A stretch of DNA of 64,000 nt from Nereocystis luetkeana (lineage: Eukaryota > Sar > Phaeophyceae > Laminariales > Laminariaceae): contig JARUPZ010000006.1 of the NCBI GenBank assembly GCA_031213475.1, positions 1,207,501 through 1,271,500 on the forward strand, written 5' to 3'. Position 1 is the first letter of the stretch; each line of letters begins with the position of its first letter. A program made the translations under genes and the position numbers. The notes under the pieces are model-generated. The model had not been told where the DNA came from. It saw only the letters and a list, made by a program, of their open reading frames with translations, and did no database searches. Below are positions 12,135 through 23,230 of the stretch, piece by piece.

Positions 12135-12559
12135 AGCACTAATAAGAGGAAGAGCGTGTGTCAGTACTCGTGAGTAAATTATGTGTATAATGTTGCGTGA
12201 GTGTCGTATTGCAGTTACAGCATCTCCTTGTATTACAGTCGAGGCACTTGGCGCTTGCTTCGTGTGGCTGATGGTGAACAATCTGTTTCGTCATTCATTT
12301 CCGACACGTTTTGCCTCTACTTACAGTAAACTTCTTTTATTTGGGATATGTTGCCTGCAGACAGGGAAGAGGCATGGATGCCCGGTTTCTGGAGTTCACC
12401 ACCGCGGGGGAGACAAGAGTGACATCGAGTGACACCAACGACGCGAGTTATCATACGGGTACTGCTGTACGTAGCCCTTTTCGGCCAAAGTATTTATGAG
12501 TAAATGGGCTCCTTGATCCTCTCGGGGCTTCAGCGAGGGGAAAATCGGCCATGAAAAGC

Positions 12560-12770
12560 GACGAATACAGCAACGGTCACTGCATCAGTGGGGGGTGATA
12601 CACGTTGGTGTTCCGAGTCACAGTGCAAGGAGTCACACGGCAGTGGCGCAAAATGATCCCGTACCCGTACCGCTGATGGGCGCTTCCGCTGCTCCTAGAG
12701 GGTTGATAACATCACAGTTGTCGTTGTTTTGGTTGCCATCTCGGAGTCCCAGAGGAGCTACGGGTCATTC
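12560..12770 (+). repeat. Dispersed repeat family C, copy 3
   Basis: Shared phrases: GATACACGTTGGTGTTCCGAG, GTGCAAGGAGTCACACGGCA, ATGATCCCGTACCCGTACCGC, GTTGCCATCTCGGAGTCCC. It is more diverged than copy 2. Confidence 0.65.
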
Positions 12771-14021
12771 TTATCGAAGGGCTTTTTTTCCAAGTTTTTG
12801 ACATTTTTTTCGCGCAATTTTTCAATCTTCCATATTTTCCTGTTTTTTTTTTCCAAATATTGGAATGTTAACGATATTGATATTTTTGCTTCTGGAGAAT
12901 TTCACGAATAGTGACTGAACGCCTCCATATATCGATACATATCTCCAATTATTTCCAAACTTTGGAAAAATTGGAAAAACGCTCTCCGATAAGAATGAGC
13001 ATAACCCAATCGTTGGAATACCTTACGGTAGTGGTATTCGTGATCTACCTCTACTTCGAGTACAGCTATGTAGCAGCTAACAGGTATCTAGGTTTTGGGA
13101 TAGTTCATCGGGTTTCTATTTTAGCTTTTCTAAAAAAACATTTTTTGGTTGAGCCGAAGGGGTCTGTCTGCCTCGAAATATCTAGATCGTGGAATGGGGA
13201 TGGGTTATACCTGTCCGATGCGTGCAATATTACCAACAGAAAAATACATACGTCGTCATGTGCAAGGGCAGCAATGACACTGCAGCAAAACATCAGCGAC
13301 TGCAAGTGAGACCGCACATGAAGACTGGAAGCGATGAGCCGCGCGACCGAAATTGGAAGGGGCTTTGAATAGATCGCAGCCCATCTACTCTGGCCAGCTG
13401 CGCCGCAACCGCCGTGATTTTTCTGACGCTTATCTGGAACAGAAAGAGCGGAAGACTGCCCGCCGCCGCAATTTCCACCTACTACAATAATCACATTGCG
13501 TGACTGCAAATGGCAATCGGAACTAAATTTGCGGGACTTCGAACTTTTCACTGTTCCGCGTGACTCCGCACTAGTGAGTGTCTCGCCGGTGACCAGCACT
13601 GGCTGCTACAAAAAAGCAAGCTCAACCTTGGGCTTGCGTTCGTTGATTGGGGACTACAAAAACTGGTAAAAGGCATCACGGCTTCAACACGTCGAAACCA
13701 CGCCAGAAGTACAATCACGTACCTGGTGTATAGACACAGCACTCCGACCAGCAGAACAAAACACAAAATATGTGGATACATACCGGTACAAGATAACACC
13801 GATACGTCAACCACCCCCCTCCCCCCCGGCCCCCTTCCCTGTCGGTCGAAAGTGAAGTCTCAACCGTTATGAGTATATTATAAACCAACAACGGCAAGAA
13901 TCCAGCAAGGGCAAAACCATCAAAAGAGAAAAAACTACAGTATGTACTACTAGAGAGCGCGCATTGTTCGTTCGATCGAGGAGATTATAATGGCACTCTC
14001 GAAACTCGGCCGCGTTAATCA
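12771..14021. other. AT-rich then mixed sequence, no gene recognised
   Basis: 12780-13150 is AT-rich with T-runs. The 164-codon minus-strand frame at 13105-13599 has no family resemblance and a low-complexity composition, so it is not called. A C-rich tract lies at 13813-13845. Confidence 0.35.
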
Positions 14022-17000
14022 CTACAGCTCCAGCACGAACTCCTGTTCTGGGGAAGGCTTTCCTGCTCCCTCCGAAGGGCGCCCGAAAGACGTCAGGGAC
14101 GGCCCTCTATGGAGGCGCTTTTTAAGCAGAGGCGGTGGAACGGCGGGGGAAGGCGAGGGGGGGGGGGGGGTGCGGGACGGGGGAGGGGGGAGGGGGGGGG
14201 CAGAACGCGGGAGGGCAGGACGCGGTTGGGGGGAGGTGAGCAACAATGCAGTGGTCAGAAACGTGACGCACAACTAAAAAAACAGGGACCGTGACCCACA
14301 CCACAACTCATAAGACGGGAACGGTTTGGATAGGCAGAAACGAAACGGCCAGTCCGCGAAGGGCATTGAAGAACCGATGTTCGTCCGGGCGAGTCACGCT
14401 TGCGCTTCCAACATGACGGAACCGTAATCCACGTTACAGAAGCGCCCTGTTGCGGCAACGTTGCGCGGGCAAGCGCTCGATATTCCTCGAACCGGTTTGG
14501 ATATGCGAAGCTTCTTCCAGTTTCACGGCGTTCCAGTGTAGGATGTTCTATAAAGTTCAGAGGTGCTCAGCGGTCGTGCGTTAGGATTTGGGGGCACCAT
14601 CCTTACGTCCCCTTGGGCTTACCGGCTGCCCTCCTTACTTGGAGGCCTCGTTGCTAGAGGTGGGAGGCTTGAGGCACTTGGTGGGCGAAGGACATATCTG
14701 TACTATTTATGTCCGACACGCCTGCACTCGCACCTTGTCGTTTTTTTTCAGCAAGGCGTTCCCTCTGCAGGGGACGCGGCAGGTGGTCAGATGGAAAATT
14801 TAATAAAAAACCAGCAAAAAGAGGTACCGTACCTGAAAGCAGATCGCTTGGAGTACGTAGCGGACACAGACAACGGTCCTTATTCTCCCCGGACGCATAC
14901 CAGCGCGGAGCAGGGGGGTCTAGGACACGATCAACGAAAAATAAGAACCACTACCGGCTTGGGGGGGATACGATGTTGCAGGCAATAGGTCATTGCGGGT
15001 TAAGCGAGTTAATACGTTTTTGCGGGGAAACGCGGCAGGCGGGATAACCAATCCGGGTCGTCCTCACCTCGCGCGCCCTCGGTGCGACGAAGGTGCCATT
15101 CAGTAAGCTCGCCGCCATTGCCTGTATCGACCGCACTGAAAAAGTAGCAGCAGCAGTTACAGCAACACCAGCGGCAGAAGTTGCAGCAGCGGCGGCAGAG
15201 ACAGCACAACAGCAGCAACGAGCGGAGAGAGGCAGTTACCGTATGTAGAGCCTCAACAGGCACAGTACCCAGCAGGCAAGTACGGCGTGAGCGGCGGGTG
15301 TCATCCGTCTACCACACCGGTTGTGTTGGTCGGCATCAATCAACGATGTGCATTGCAGGGCGCGCGAGCGAAACAAACGCTGAACTTACACCCTCCCATA
15401 TATATAATTCCTCGATAACTCCGTGACGAGGTGTATCATATCTTGTCGCACCCTCTAGTTGTATGTATGTATACGGCGCAGGGCCCTCTTTTTGGCTGCC
15501 AGGTAGATCGGACAACCTATACTGTAGCGGTTGATTCCCTCCAAACTTGCTAGCCGCGCTAACAGCGGTAGCTCTAACCGCGTTGGGCTTCGATGATAAC
15601 CTTGCTCATTAAAAGGAACAACCTGCTGGGCTACGGTAACTATCAATAGTCAGCTTGTCGTTAGCTTAAGGGCGCGTGCGGCGCGGTGGTTTAAGCTCCG
15701 CTTCCATACCGATCCCCCTCCCCCTTGAAAGCTTCGATATCGATCCTCCCTCCTCCCTTGCCCCCTCTCGAAAGGGATGCGTGGTCATTGGTCAAATCAC
15801 TAGGGCAAGCAACAAATGATTACGCCCCCCCCTCCTCCCTTGGCCTGGGAATCAAAGGAGAGCTACGCATATGAAAGCCACCGGACGAGGGCAATGAAAG
15901 TAGGCATGTTCCTCACCGCCTGCTCGGACGGCCTCCACATCTTCTAGCCAAGGACCTGCTGACGGCTCGTTGCCCACGTGGCACAGCTCCAGCGTGGCGT
16001 CGATGTCGGCCTGGACAGGGGAGGAAAACAAACACCAACAATGTGTTCGTGGTGTTGTGCTACAGTCTGTCTCGCCCTTTCAAACCTCGACAGATCATCA
16101 GTACAGATTATCAGTACAGAAAATTGATTTTCGCTTCATGATCTAGAAATTTCACGGATAAATTCCTGATCTGTACAAGTATAGTCCGGCTCATGTAGCC
16201 GGATGGGAGCGGTATAACCTGCATGATCTAGGACACGCTTCTTGGGTTGGATCTGTACAAATCCTGCACAAACAGATCATAACGGCAGAATAGCAGAGGT
16301 GCTAGATGATCTACATCGTCATCTATCCAACGTGTGAAGCAGTGTACTGCTGCCAACATCGTTCCGCACTAATTACAAGCCTTTTATCCTTAGAAGGTGG
16401 GTGCCGTTCTAAAGCGGTCAACGTAAAAAAACAGGGTTCGTGGTTCTCTGTTGTCTGTGTCACAGACGGCGCTAGTCCCGCAAGGGGCGAGGACGCAAAT
16501 ACCATACTATTTAGCGTATTTGGGAAAGTTAAGGTTGGCCTGCTGAAACGCCCAAAACCTGTGACCGCCGCAAAATTGCTAACAACCAAAATTCCCTTCT
16601 TCAGAAACAGAAAGTCGGCTCGACAGAAGTTCAGCTACTCACACAGCAGATGTTGTGGACCCTAGACTGTTCTAGGCTCAATTTTGTCACGAACAACCAT
16701 GCGGGAGCCAGGGAACAGCGGCACAGCCACACGAACTCGGCGAGGAAGTCCCCCGACTAGCATTGAAACACGTACCGAAAGTTTCGGTGTGTCGAAATAC
16801 CTACATCGAGCGTGTTTTGCCCTCCATCCCCTGGCATTCTCGCGCTTTTGATACGCTGATAACGAACGAAAGGTTCGATGCATCAAATATCGAATATCTA
16901 ACTCCGGCGATGCGTTTCTATTTTTGTTGTTGTCTGTCGGCATCTCGTCGAGCTGGAATATCCTTCAAGATATCTAACGCTACCACCGACCCTCGACTAT

Positions 17001-18293
17001 TTTAACATTTCCACCTATATCCCAAGTTTCGCCAACCTCTCGTTTTTCAGCAACAATGTAGCGGGAAGGGGGAATACGGGCTACCGGCGAACATCTTGAC
17101 GACTAAGCGGGGGGAAAACGGATCTCACACACATACACTCTGTACGTACGGCTTCATACTGGTGAGCTGGAACGCCCTGTGGCGAGAAGGCTGTCTTCGT
17201 TATCTCCTGCTGTACGACGTATCATACCTGGTATAATGTTTCGTGTTTTCCCCCAATATATAGCACGGTTATCAGCGACAGGTACTAGAGGCATGAAACT
17301 CGTTTATTTTATGTGTACGTACGCAACCAGGATTGAAATGTTGAAATGGACAAATACCACCTTGTACAGCAGGTCTATTATAAGCTCTATTAACCGTATT
17401 AATAGCATAACCACAGCTCTACAGCAGTACGAGCAAAAGGCGGCTATTAATAGAGAAGATGGAAGTAGCAAAAGGCAGCTACAGCTAGCAGTAGATGGAG
17501 GATCAGACTTCGACGTGTACATCCGCTTTGTACGTACCACAGCAGTGCCAGATATGAAACTGTCTGTCTGTCTGTCTGTTTATGTTGTGTCTCGTGTATG
17601 TCGAATTGGCTCGTACCTGGTACCTTTTACCACTTCTGCTGTACATACTGCTGTAGCACCTCTGGTCGTGCTTGATGCACTTACGAGTACAGACGATGAG
17701 TAAGTCGTCACGGCAAGCCGCCATTTCAAATCTCAAATTCGACGCGGGTATACCGACTGGCACGGTACAGTAGTACTCAAATTTCACATGGATGTATAGT
17801 GGAGAATGGGAATCAGCGTTTGCCAGCCGTGTCGTTGCATCTAAAGGTTATCAAGTTTGAGCTCCCTTCGGGACTATCAACCGTGTTAATAGTGGAACCA
17901 GCAGCAGCAGCAGCAGCACCAGCACCAGCAGCACCAGCAGCAGCAGCAGCCGCAGGGGCAGCAGCTTCAAAGCTGGCATCCAACAAACAATCCACTGCAC
18001 TACGCTTTGTACGAGACACAGCACGCCTGCAGACAGCTTCCCGTCATGTTCCCTCGTAGTTTAGTGCAGCGATGAAGTGATGACGAGATAACGACGAAAC
18101 AATAGCTCAGCAGCAGTACAACTGCTGTACACTCCCGTACCTTGATCTGCTCAAGCTTCGGGTCGAGCTTTTGTGCCAAAGCGGTTGCTTCTGCATTTAG
18201 CGGCCCGCTCACGTCCCCGACAAACAGTGCCGCGGGAAGTGCAGCCACGGCTCTCGCGATTCCCTCCGGGTTCAGCTCGTCTCCGGGAACCAT
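14022..18293 (-). CDS. Unrecognised small protein, five-exon model
   Basis: Exons on the minus strand: 18141-18293 (ATG at 18293, in-frame stop just upstream, donor AAG|GTACGG), 15917-16010 (after CCAG, donor G|GTGAGG) and 15068-15135 (after TTTTTCAG, donor GAG|GTGAGG). These three join in phase and read as clean protein: MVPGDELNPEGIARAV, ALFVGDVSGPLNAEATA, then TLELCHVGNEPSAGPW and SIQAMAASLLNGTFVAP. Two more short exons are phase-compatible but weaker: 14623-14653 and 14022-14047, the latter ending EQEFVLEL and a TAG stop. The full model is 123 residues, mostly helical in character, with no transmembrane segment and one Cys. I do not recognise the family. The gene is head-to-head with the LarE-type gene, 317 bp apart, so co-expression is possible. 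The alanine-rich plus-strand frame at 15064-15247 is a shadow of exon 3 and its flank. Confidence 0.55.
15761..15838 (-). repeat. Family E unit with C-tract
   Basis: It reads CTCGAAAGGGATGCGTGGTC, then a TTGGTCAAAT-type segment and GCAAGCAACAAATGATTACG, ending in a C run. It is the reverse complement of the E units at 27.7 kb and matches 31257-31326 closely. It lies in an intron of the gene above. Confidence 0.7.
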
Positions 18294-18610
18294 CGATATC
18301 GATTACGAAAGAAAGTGGATAATGCTCTACGGGGTGCCTCGGCGCCCGCGTACCCAGGATATAAGTTGCCTGTTACAGACAAGAGCAGAGTGGGCTCATA
18401 TCATACCTCATCATAGCACACAGCCCACAGCAGTTACCCCGCATTTTAATGGAGTTGTAATGACATAGATAGCTTCAGTGTACAGGGTTGACCCCTCCGC
18501 AGCTCTCAAGGCACGCGCGGAAAAATCATCAACAAGTTCGAGTGCGCCTACGGTGTCACCCGGGGCACCGTGACACGACCGCACCGGCAGGTAAAGCACG
18601 GAGAACCGCT
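18294..18610. promoter_or_regulatory. Shared promoter region of a divergent gene pair
   Basis: 317 bp separate the start codons of the minus-strand unknown gene (18293) and the plus-strand LarE-type gene (18611). Both 5' UTRs and both promoters must lie here unless upstream non-coding exons exist. I see no convincing TATA box. The plus-strand frame is open upstream to about 18488, so a longer N-terminus for the LarE-type protein cannot be excluded. Confidence 0.5.
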
Positions 18611-21600
18611 ATGCGATCTATGATCAGCACACTTCGGTCGAGAGTCCTCTCGTTAGGTGCAACTGACGGGAAAAACATCGTAGCCTTTTCGGGCGGAGTT
18701 GACTCGTCCCTCGTGGCGGCCTTGGTGCACCAAGCTTTTCCGAACAACAGCCTGGCTTGCGTTGGGGTGTCTTCGGCCCTTCCAGCAAACCAATTGGACC
18801 TAGCTCGCAGAGTGGCGAGCCACGTCGGTGGGTGTTTGTGTTTTGGGAGAGAGACTGCTGCGAACGCTAAGTTTTGGATTGTTGAACCACCATGAAGTCC
18901 TGTGGAAACGGGTCATTTTCGTCGCTGTACATGTACGTCATCTATACCGGGCACACGCGACGATCGGTGTAATCTCTTCGAACTGCTTTGTTCTTGCAAG
19001 TTACAAGGTACACTATTCATATTAATACCTGGCAGAGGCACGAGTACATTTACAGGACTTGAAGTAGGAACGAGGACGAGGACGGAGACAAGACGAGCTG
19101 CGTGATTGTTGGATATGCTACGAAGTATGACAGACTACCCTAAATGGCATGATACAGGATACCCTGTTGAGCTGCCACTATGTTGTCGCCAGTGCTTCGC
19201 CCTTTTTTATTTTTATTTTTTTAGTCATCACTTTTACTTTCCAGCCTATTGATAGCTCGTAGGAGGTTTTTACCCTCAGCGATCTTCTGGACAAGCCGTG
19301 GTCACAGGTGTCGTCCCTTCTCCCCGCCGGTACGTGCCTTTATTTTTTGTCGCGCATAGGGTTCAGCATTGCCACTGCTCGTCGATTTTCATAGAATGTA
19401 TAGCTACCCCACGCTCTCGCGCTTTCCGCCAATCATTTTTTTATGCAAGAAAAAGTTCCTACGAGCATGCGCTCGGTGAGACTTGAACCCACGAAATTGA
19501 TCTTGATAGGCATGCGGACCACCTACCAAGCCACCGGGGACGCACTGGTACATTATTATACGAGCATAGCCTTGCAGTGGTCTGTGTGTATCCGCATGTT
19601 GAAGATTGCTTTGGCCAACGCAGCGCACCCTGGCGAAGGTGGTGGTTCTGCTGTTTCTGTTGTAGTGGGGTGTATATATAGTACACGAGCTACAACACCC
19701 GTTGCGGTACTTCCTGACACCCCCTCCCTTCGCGCCTCTGCGAACGCCGCCTTACCGCCACCGCCGCGCCGCCTCCACAATCGCCGCTGCTACCGCCGCC
19801 CGCAGGGATCCCGCTCACAGAAGTTTCCACGACGGAAGGATCAGACCCCGACTACATCGCCAACGAGGGCCAAAGCTGCTTCCACTGCAAGACACACCTC
19901 TACTCCGCTCTCGAAGCCGTCGCCGCCCAAGCCGGAATCGAGTCCCGCCTCGGCGAGGAACCCGCTTCCACCGCCGCATCCGCTGCCGCCGCCTCCTCCT
20001 CCGGCAGGAGGGGAAGAGCGAGGGTGGTGTTGTTCAATGGCACGAATAAGGACGATAAGCGAGATACGACTAGGTGTGTGCGTATTTTGTGCGATGTATG
20101 ATTCGTACCTCTGTCGGCGCTGTGGGGGCGCCCTACCAGGTATATATCGATTTTCCGCGATCATGTTTTATCCAGCGGTCGGTGTGTTTCCTCCCCCCCC
20201 CCCCCCCCCCCCCGTTTTCGTGGGTATGGGTTTCGATTATTCGACGGCGGTGCCTCTGCCGTTTCATGATGATATCGCGGAGACAGCCGGCATTTTTTGT
20301 CGCTGAACTTGTAAGAGTAGGGTATGCCTGGTTTGAGGGCAATGCCTTGCTCTTGAGGGTGGGCGCGCGGGAAACTCGTGGCGAGCGATGCGTTGATTTT
20401 ATTCGCTTACTTCCCTTTGCGTTGCGTTGCGTGGCGTGGCGTTTCGTTGCAATATCGTGAGTAGACTTTTTTCAGCGACGTTCATTAAATTGTCGCGGCA
20501 TACTCCGTGTATGTGCGAGGTTATCACCTGATGGCTGGTACCAGGTATCGGAATGGGACGACTTACTAATGAAATATGTAGGCCGGGAGGGTTATTTCCA
20601 GGGAACCAACTTTGTCGTGTCTAGAATATTCTGATCGAGCCCCCCCCTCCCCCCCTTCCCCTCCGACCATCTCCCCCCGAAACTGAATCGTTTTTTTGTG
20701 CAGGGTCGGGTTGAAGGCTGCGGCAGACTTTCAGGTGGCCAGTCCCATCGACGCGCTCACAAAGGCAGAGGTTAGTGCCCAGTATGCCCCCCACAGAAAA
20801 TGCAACCTAGCTGCATAGAAAACCCCTGTCAAAATGTCAAAACGAAAGCGCAACCGTGCTTCCGCTGGCTATCTAGCTACCCCCCTGTCGTTTGACGGCG
20901 TGCACACTTATTATGTCTGTGAATAAAGCATGCCTTGGCTAAACTTGGTGGCTGGTTACTACTGTAGTACGTAGGGTGGAGAAATTAGCCAAATACCTGA
21001 GTTAAGTCGTAATTAATCAAATACACGATTCGAGCTTCCTTTCGTTTTTTTGTTCTCCGGCGGATTGGTAAAAAATACTTCCACGTATACATTAAATGTC
21101 GTGTACCTGGTATCATTTTAAACATTCGAGCCATAAACGGGACAGTCAGACGGACCAGTTAGATACAAACGCTGAACTCCGAAAACTTACCGCACGCAAG
21201 TAACGGCAATGAATATTTACCGCACGCAAGTAACTGCAATACCTTATTATTGCACGCAATACAACACGTAGGCAACTTTTAGCTTTTCGGAGACTCTATA
21301 GTCAGCCAACTCACGGTCCAAACGCTTTTTCCCTTGCCACCTCCACCTCTTCCCAGGTGCGCGCGGTATCTCGCGAACTGGGACTGCCGAACTGGAATCA
21401 CGCGGCGTCTCCTTGTCTGCGCTCACGGCTGGCGTTCGGTGTCCAGGCGACGCCCGAAAGGCTAGTCCTAGTGGAAAAGGTGCGCGGTTCTTCGGCTGAT
21501 GGGTGCAAATGGTCTCGGCTCGACCAGATTAGTTGGCGCGTTTGGCCTTTCCACTGCACAGTATGCGGATGGGTCAAAGTAACTCTTTTCTTTATTGTAC

Positions 21601-23230
21601 CTAGGGGGTTAAAATCACGTTTTTTCAATGTCGGGGGTTACGTTTTTTGTTTTGCGTTTTGTGTTATAGGGGGTAAAAAAACGCTTAATGCTATTGTAGG
21701 GGGTAAAAAAACGTTTTTTTAGGGGGTTGACCCTGGGCGCCTGGAGAAAGGGCCTCACTCGTAAAACAATGCAAGAAACGCCGTGTGGCGGCGACATTAC
21801 TCTGTTTCTGTGGAGGCCTGTGACCCTGCGCACTCGAAAACGAAATTCAACTGCGTGGAGTGCATCTTGTAACGTCTAGGCCGCGAGTTTTGCGACATAC
21901 TGCTCTGGTGTCGCTGCTGCTGATGTTGTTGTTGTTGTTGCTGCTGCTGCTACTCCTGCTCCTGCTTCTGTTCTGTGTTGTTGTTGCGTACTGGTGCTAC
22001 TATTGTTTACGGTTGCTGTAGCTATAAAACTCCACTGCTGCTGCTATCACGGACTCCCCCTCAGGCGGAGGACGCCGCACGAAGACGGCTCGGGCTGGAC
22101 GTATCGCAAAACTTGCGGGTGCGCGCTATGCACGGGAACAAAGCGCTTCTCGAGGTGGGAATTCGGGGCCGAAAACCACCTACCACGCTTGCCTCCCCCC
22201 ACGCCGTTCCCTCCTCCTCCCGCGCGCAACTTTTACCCTAAACGCCTCGGGGGTGACTTGCAAACCCCAGGGAGTTTGACCAGTAGGATACACCCTGTGA
22301 GAGACCATGCCAGCCGAGCGGGGGAGAGGGGGTTGATTCGGTCTGTCTGCTGTCATACCGGTGGTGCCAACAATAACTTTGCAACTCGAACCGACGGTCA
22401 ATTCGAAATCTTTGTTGAGATTATTACAAGCATTTTACCAACCACATCGTTGTTGATTTCTCTAATGTCTGATTCCTCGAGCTCTCGCCAATAACCTTAC
22501 TGGTCTTTTTGGGACTCGGGTATGGCGGCGAAAAACAACGAAACTAGAAGGGCCATTTTGTCAACCGTCTGGTGCGGGCGGCGCGCCGCTGTACGAGCAA
22601 GTATACATACCCTTCATGCCCCCTACGCATGTCGTATGGTATCTACAGCTAAGTCTTTGCAATGTAGCCGCCAGCCCAGCAGCCCGGGCTGCTTGGTGTG
22701 ACCAGTGCTGTAGTGGCCTTGGATTTCTTCGTGTTTTCCCTCAGAGGCCCCGAAAGGGTTCAGGCTCCTATCCCAATCATAAGAACCAAGAAAACCCAAG
22801 AAAATATCATGGCGGCTTTCTTTTTCCGATCGAAAAAAAGCCTTTAATTGTCGTCGAGGGCGGGGGTTGGTTTGTGGAGAGAAGGGCGCGCGTAAGGGAA
22901 AGAACGAAGCCTACCTTTTCATGAAATGCTGCAGGGTGCCATAGTTTTCGAATTCGAGCAGCTGACGTCTGTGTGTTAAACAATCGCTGTCACGCGATGC
23001 CGCCAATGTCTCAGGTAGACGCTGGGGACGTGCTGGACGAAGCCCTACGAGGGCTGGCGGACATGCGGTCCCTGATTCTGCCCCTCGGGTTTGACGAGGT
23101 CGATGTGCGCGCGTTTAGAAGCGGCGCCGTCAGCGGAAGCGTTACCTCACCAGGAGTAACGGCAAGCGTGGAAGGCGTTGTAGAAGCGGGAGGAAATGGT
23201 GTTGATGTGTTCCGCGTGAGAGGGCAGTGA
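18611..23230 (+). CDS. larE-like: LarE-type PP-loop ATP-dependent sulfur transferase
   Basis: Six exons join in perfect phase: 18611-18827, 19806-20073, 20704-20770, 21357-21479, 22065-22154 and 23015-23230, giving 326 residues. The order matches bacterial LarE: the ATP-pyrophosphatase loop FSGGVDSSLVAALV near residue 25; SCFHCKTHLYSAL (Cys pair) near 95; VVLFNGTNKDD near 145; VGLKAAADFQVASPIDALTK; SRELGLPNWNHAASPCLRSR; LRVRAMHGNKALLEV; and a C-terminal GFDEVDVRAFRSGAVSG. Bacterial LarE adenylates a nicotinic-acid-derived dinucleotide and donates sulfur from its own cysteine to build the nickel-pincer cofactor of lactate racemase. The Cys in ASPCLRSR corresponds to the conserved LarE cysteine. 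Whether the eukaryotic protein serves that pathway is unknown. A 25-residue Ala/Ser/Gly/Arg insertion sits between the Cys pair and the GTN motif. The usual DYRPG is DTTRVG here. No clear transit peptide if translation starts at 18611. Confidence 0.9.
19469..19543 (-). pseudogene. tRNA-like pseudogene
   Basis: Read on the minus strand, this 75 bp stretch has a good A-box (TGGCTTGGTAGG), a good B-box (GGGTTCAAGTC) and a fully paired T-arm (GTGGG/CTCAC). The acceptor stem pairs at only about five of seven positions and no anticodon stem forms. I read it as a decayed tRNA or a tRNA-derived SINE head in the first intron of the LarE-type gene. Confidence 0.4.
20190..20213. repeat. C homopolymer (about 24) in intron
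   Basis: An uninterrupted C run lies in the second intron of the LarE-type gene. It is one of more than a dozen G/C homopolymers of 10 bases or longer in the window. Confidence 0.9.
21180..21260 (+). repeat. Short tandem repeat, CGCACGCAAGTAAC-type
   Basis: TTACCGCACGCAAGTAAC is repeated twice, followed by a degenerate third unit (TTATTGCACGCAAT). It is intronic, in the third intron of the LarE-type gene. Confidence 0.75.
21600..21730 (+). repeat. AGGGGGTaAAAAAACG-type repeat
   Basis: Four or five imperfect units of the form AGGGGGTTAAAA / AGGGGGTAAAAAAACG occur directly downstream of exon 4 of the LarE-type gene, inside its fourth intron. Confidence 0.75.

Noticed and set aside
15064-15247. 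Alanine-rich plus-strand frame
   Set aside because: It overlaps a well-supported minus-strand exon (15068-15135) and a GCA/CAG repeat, and has no partner exon.
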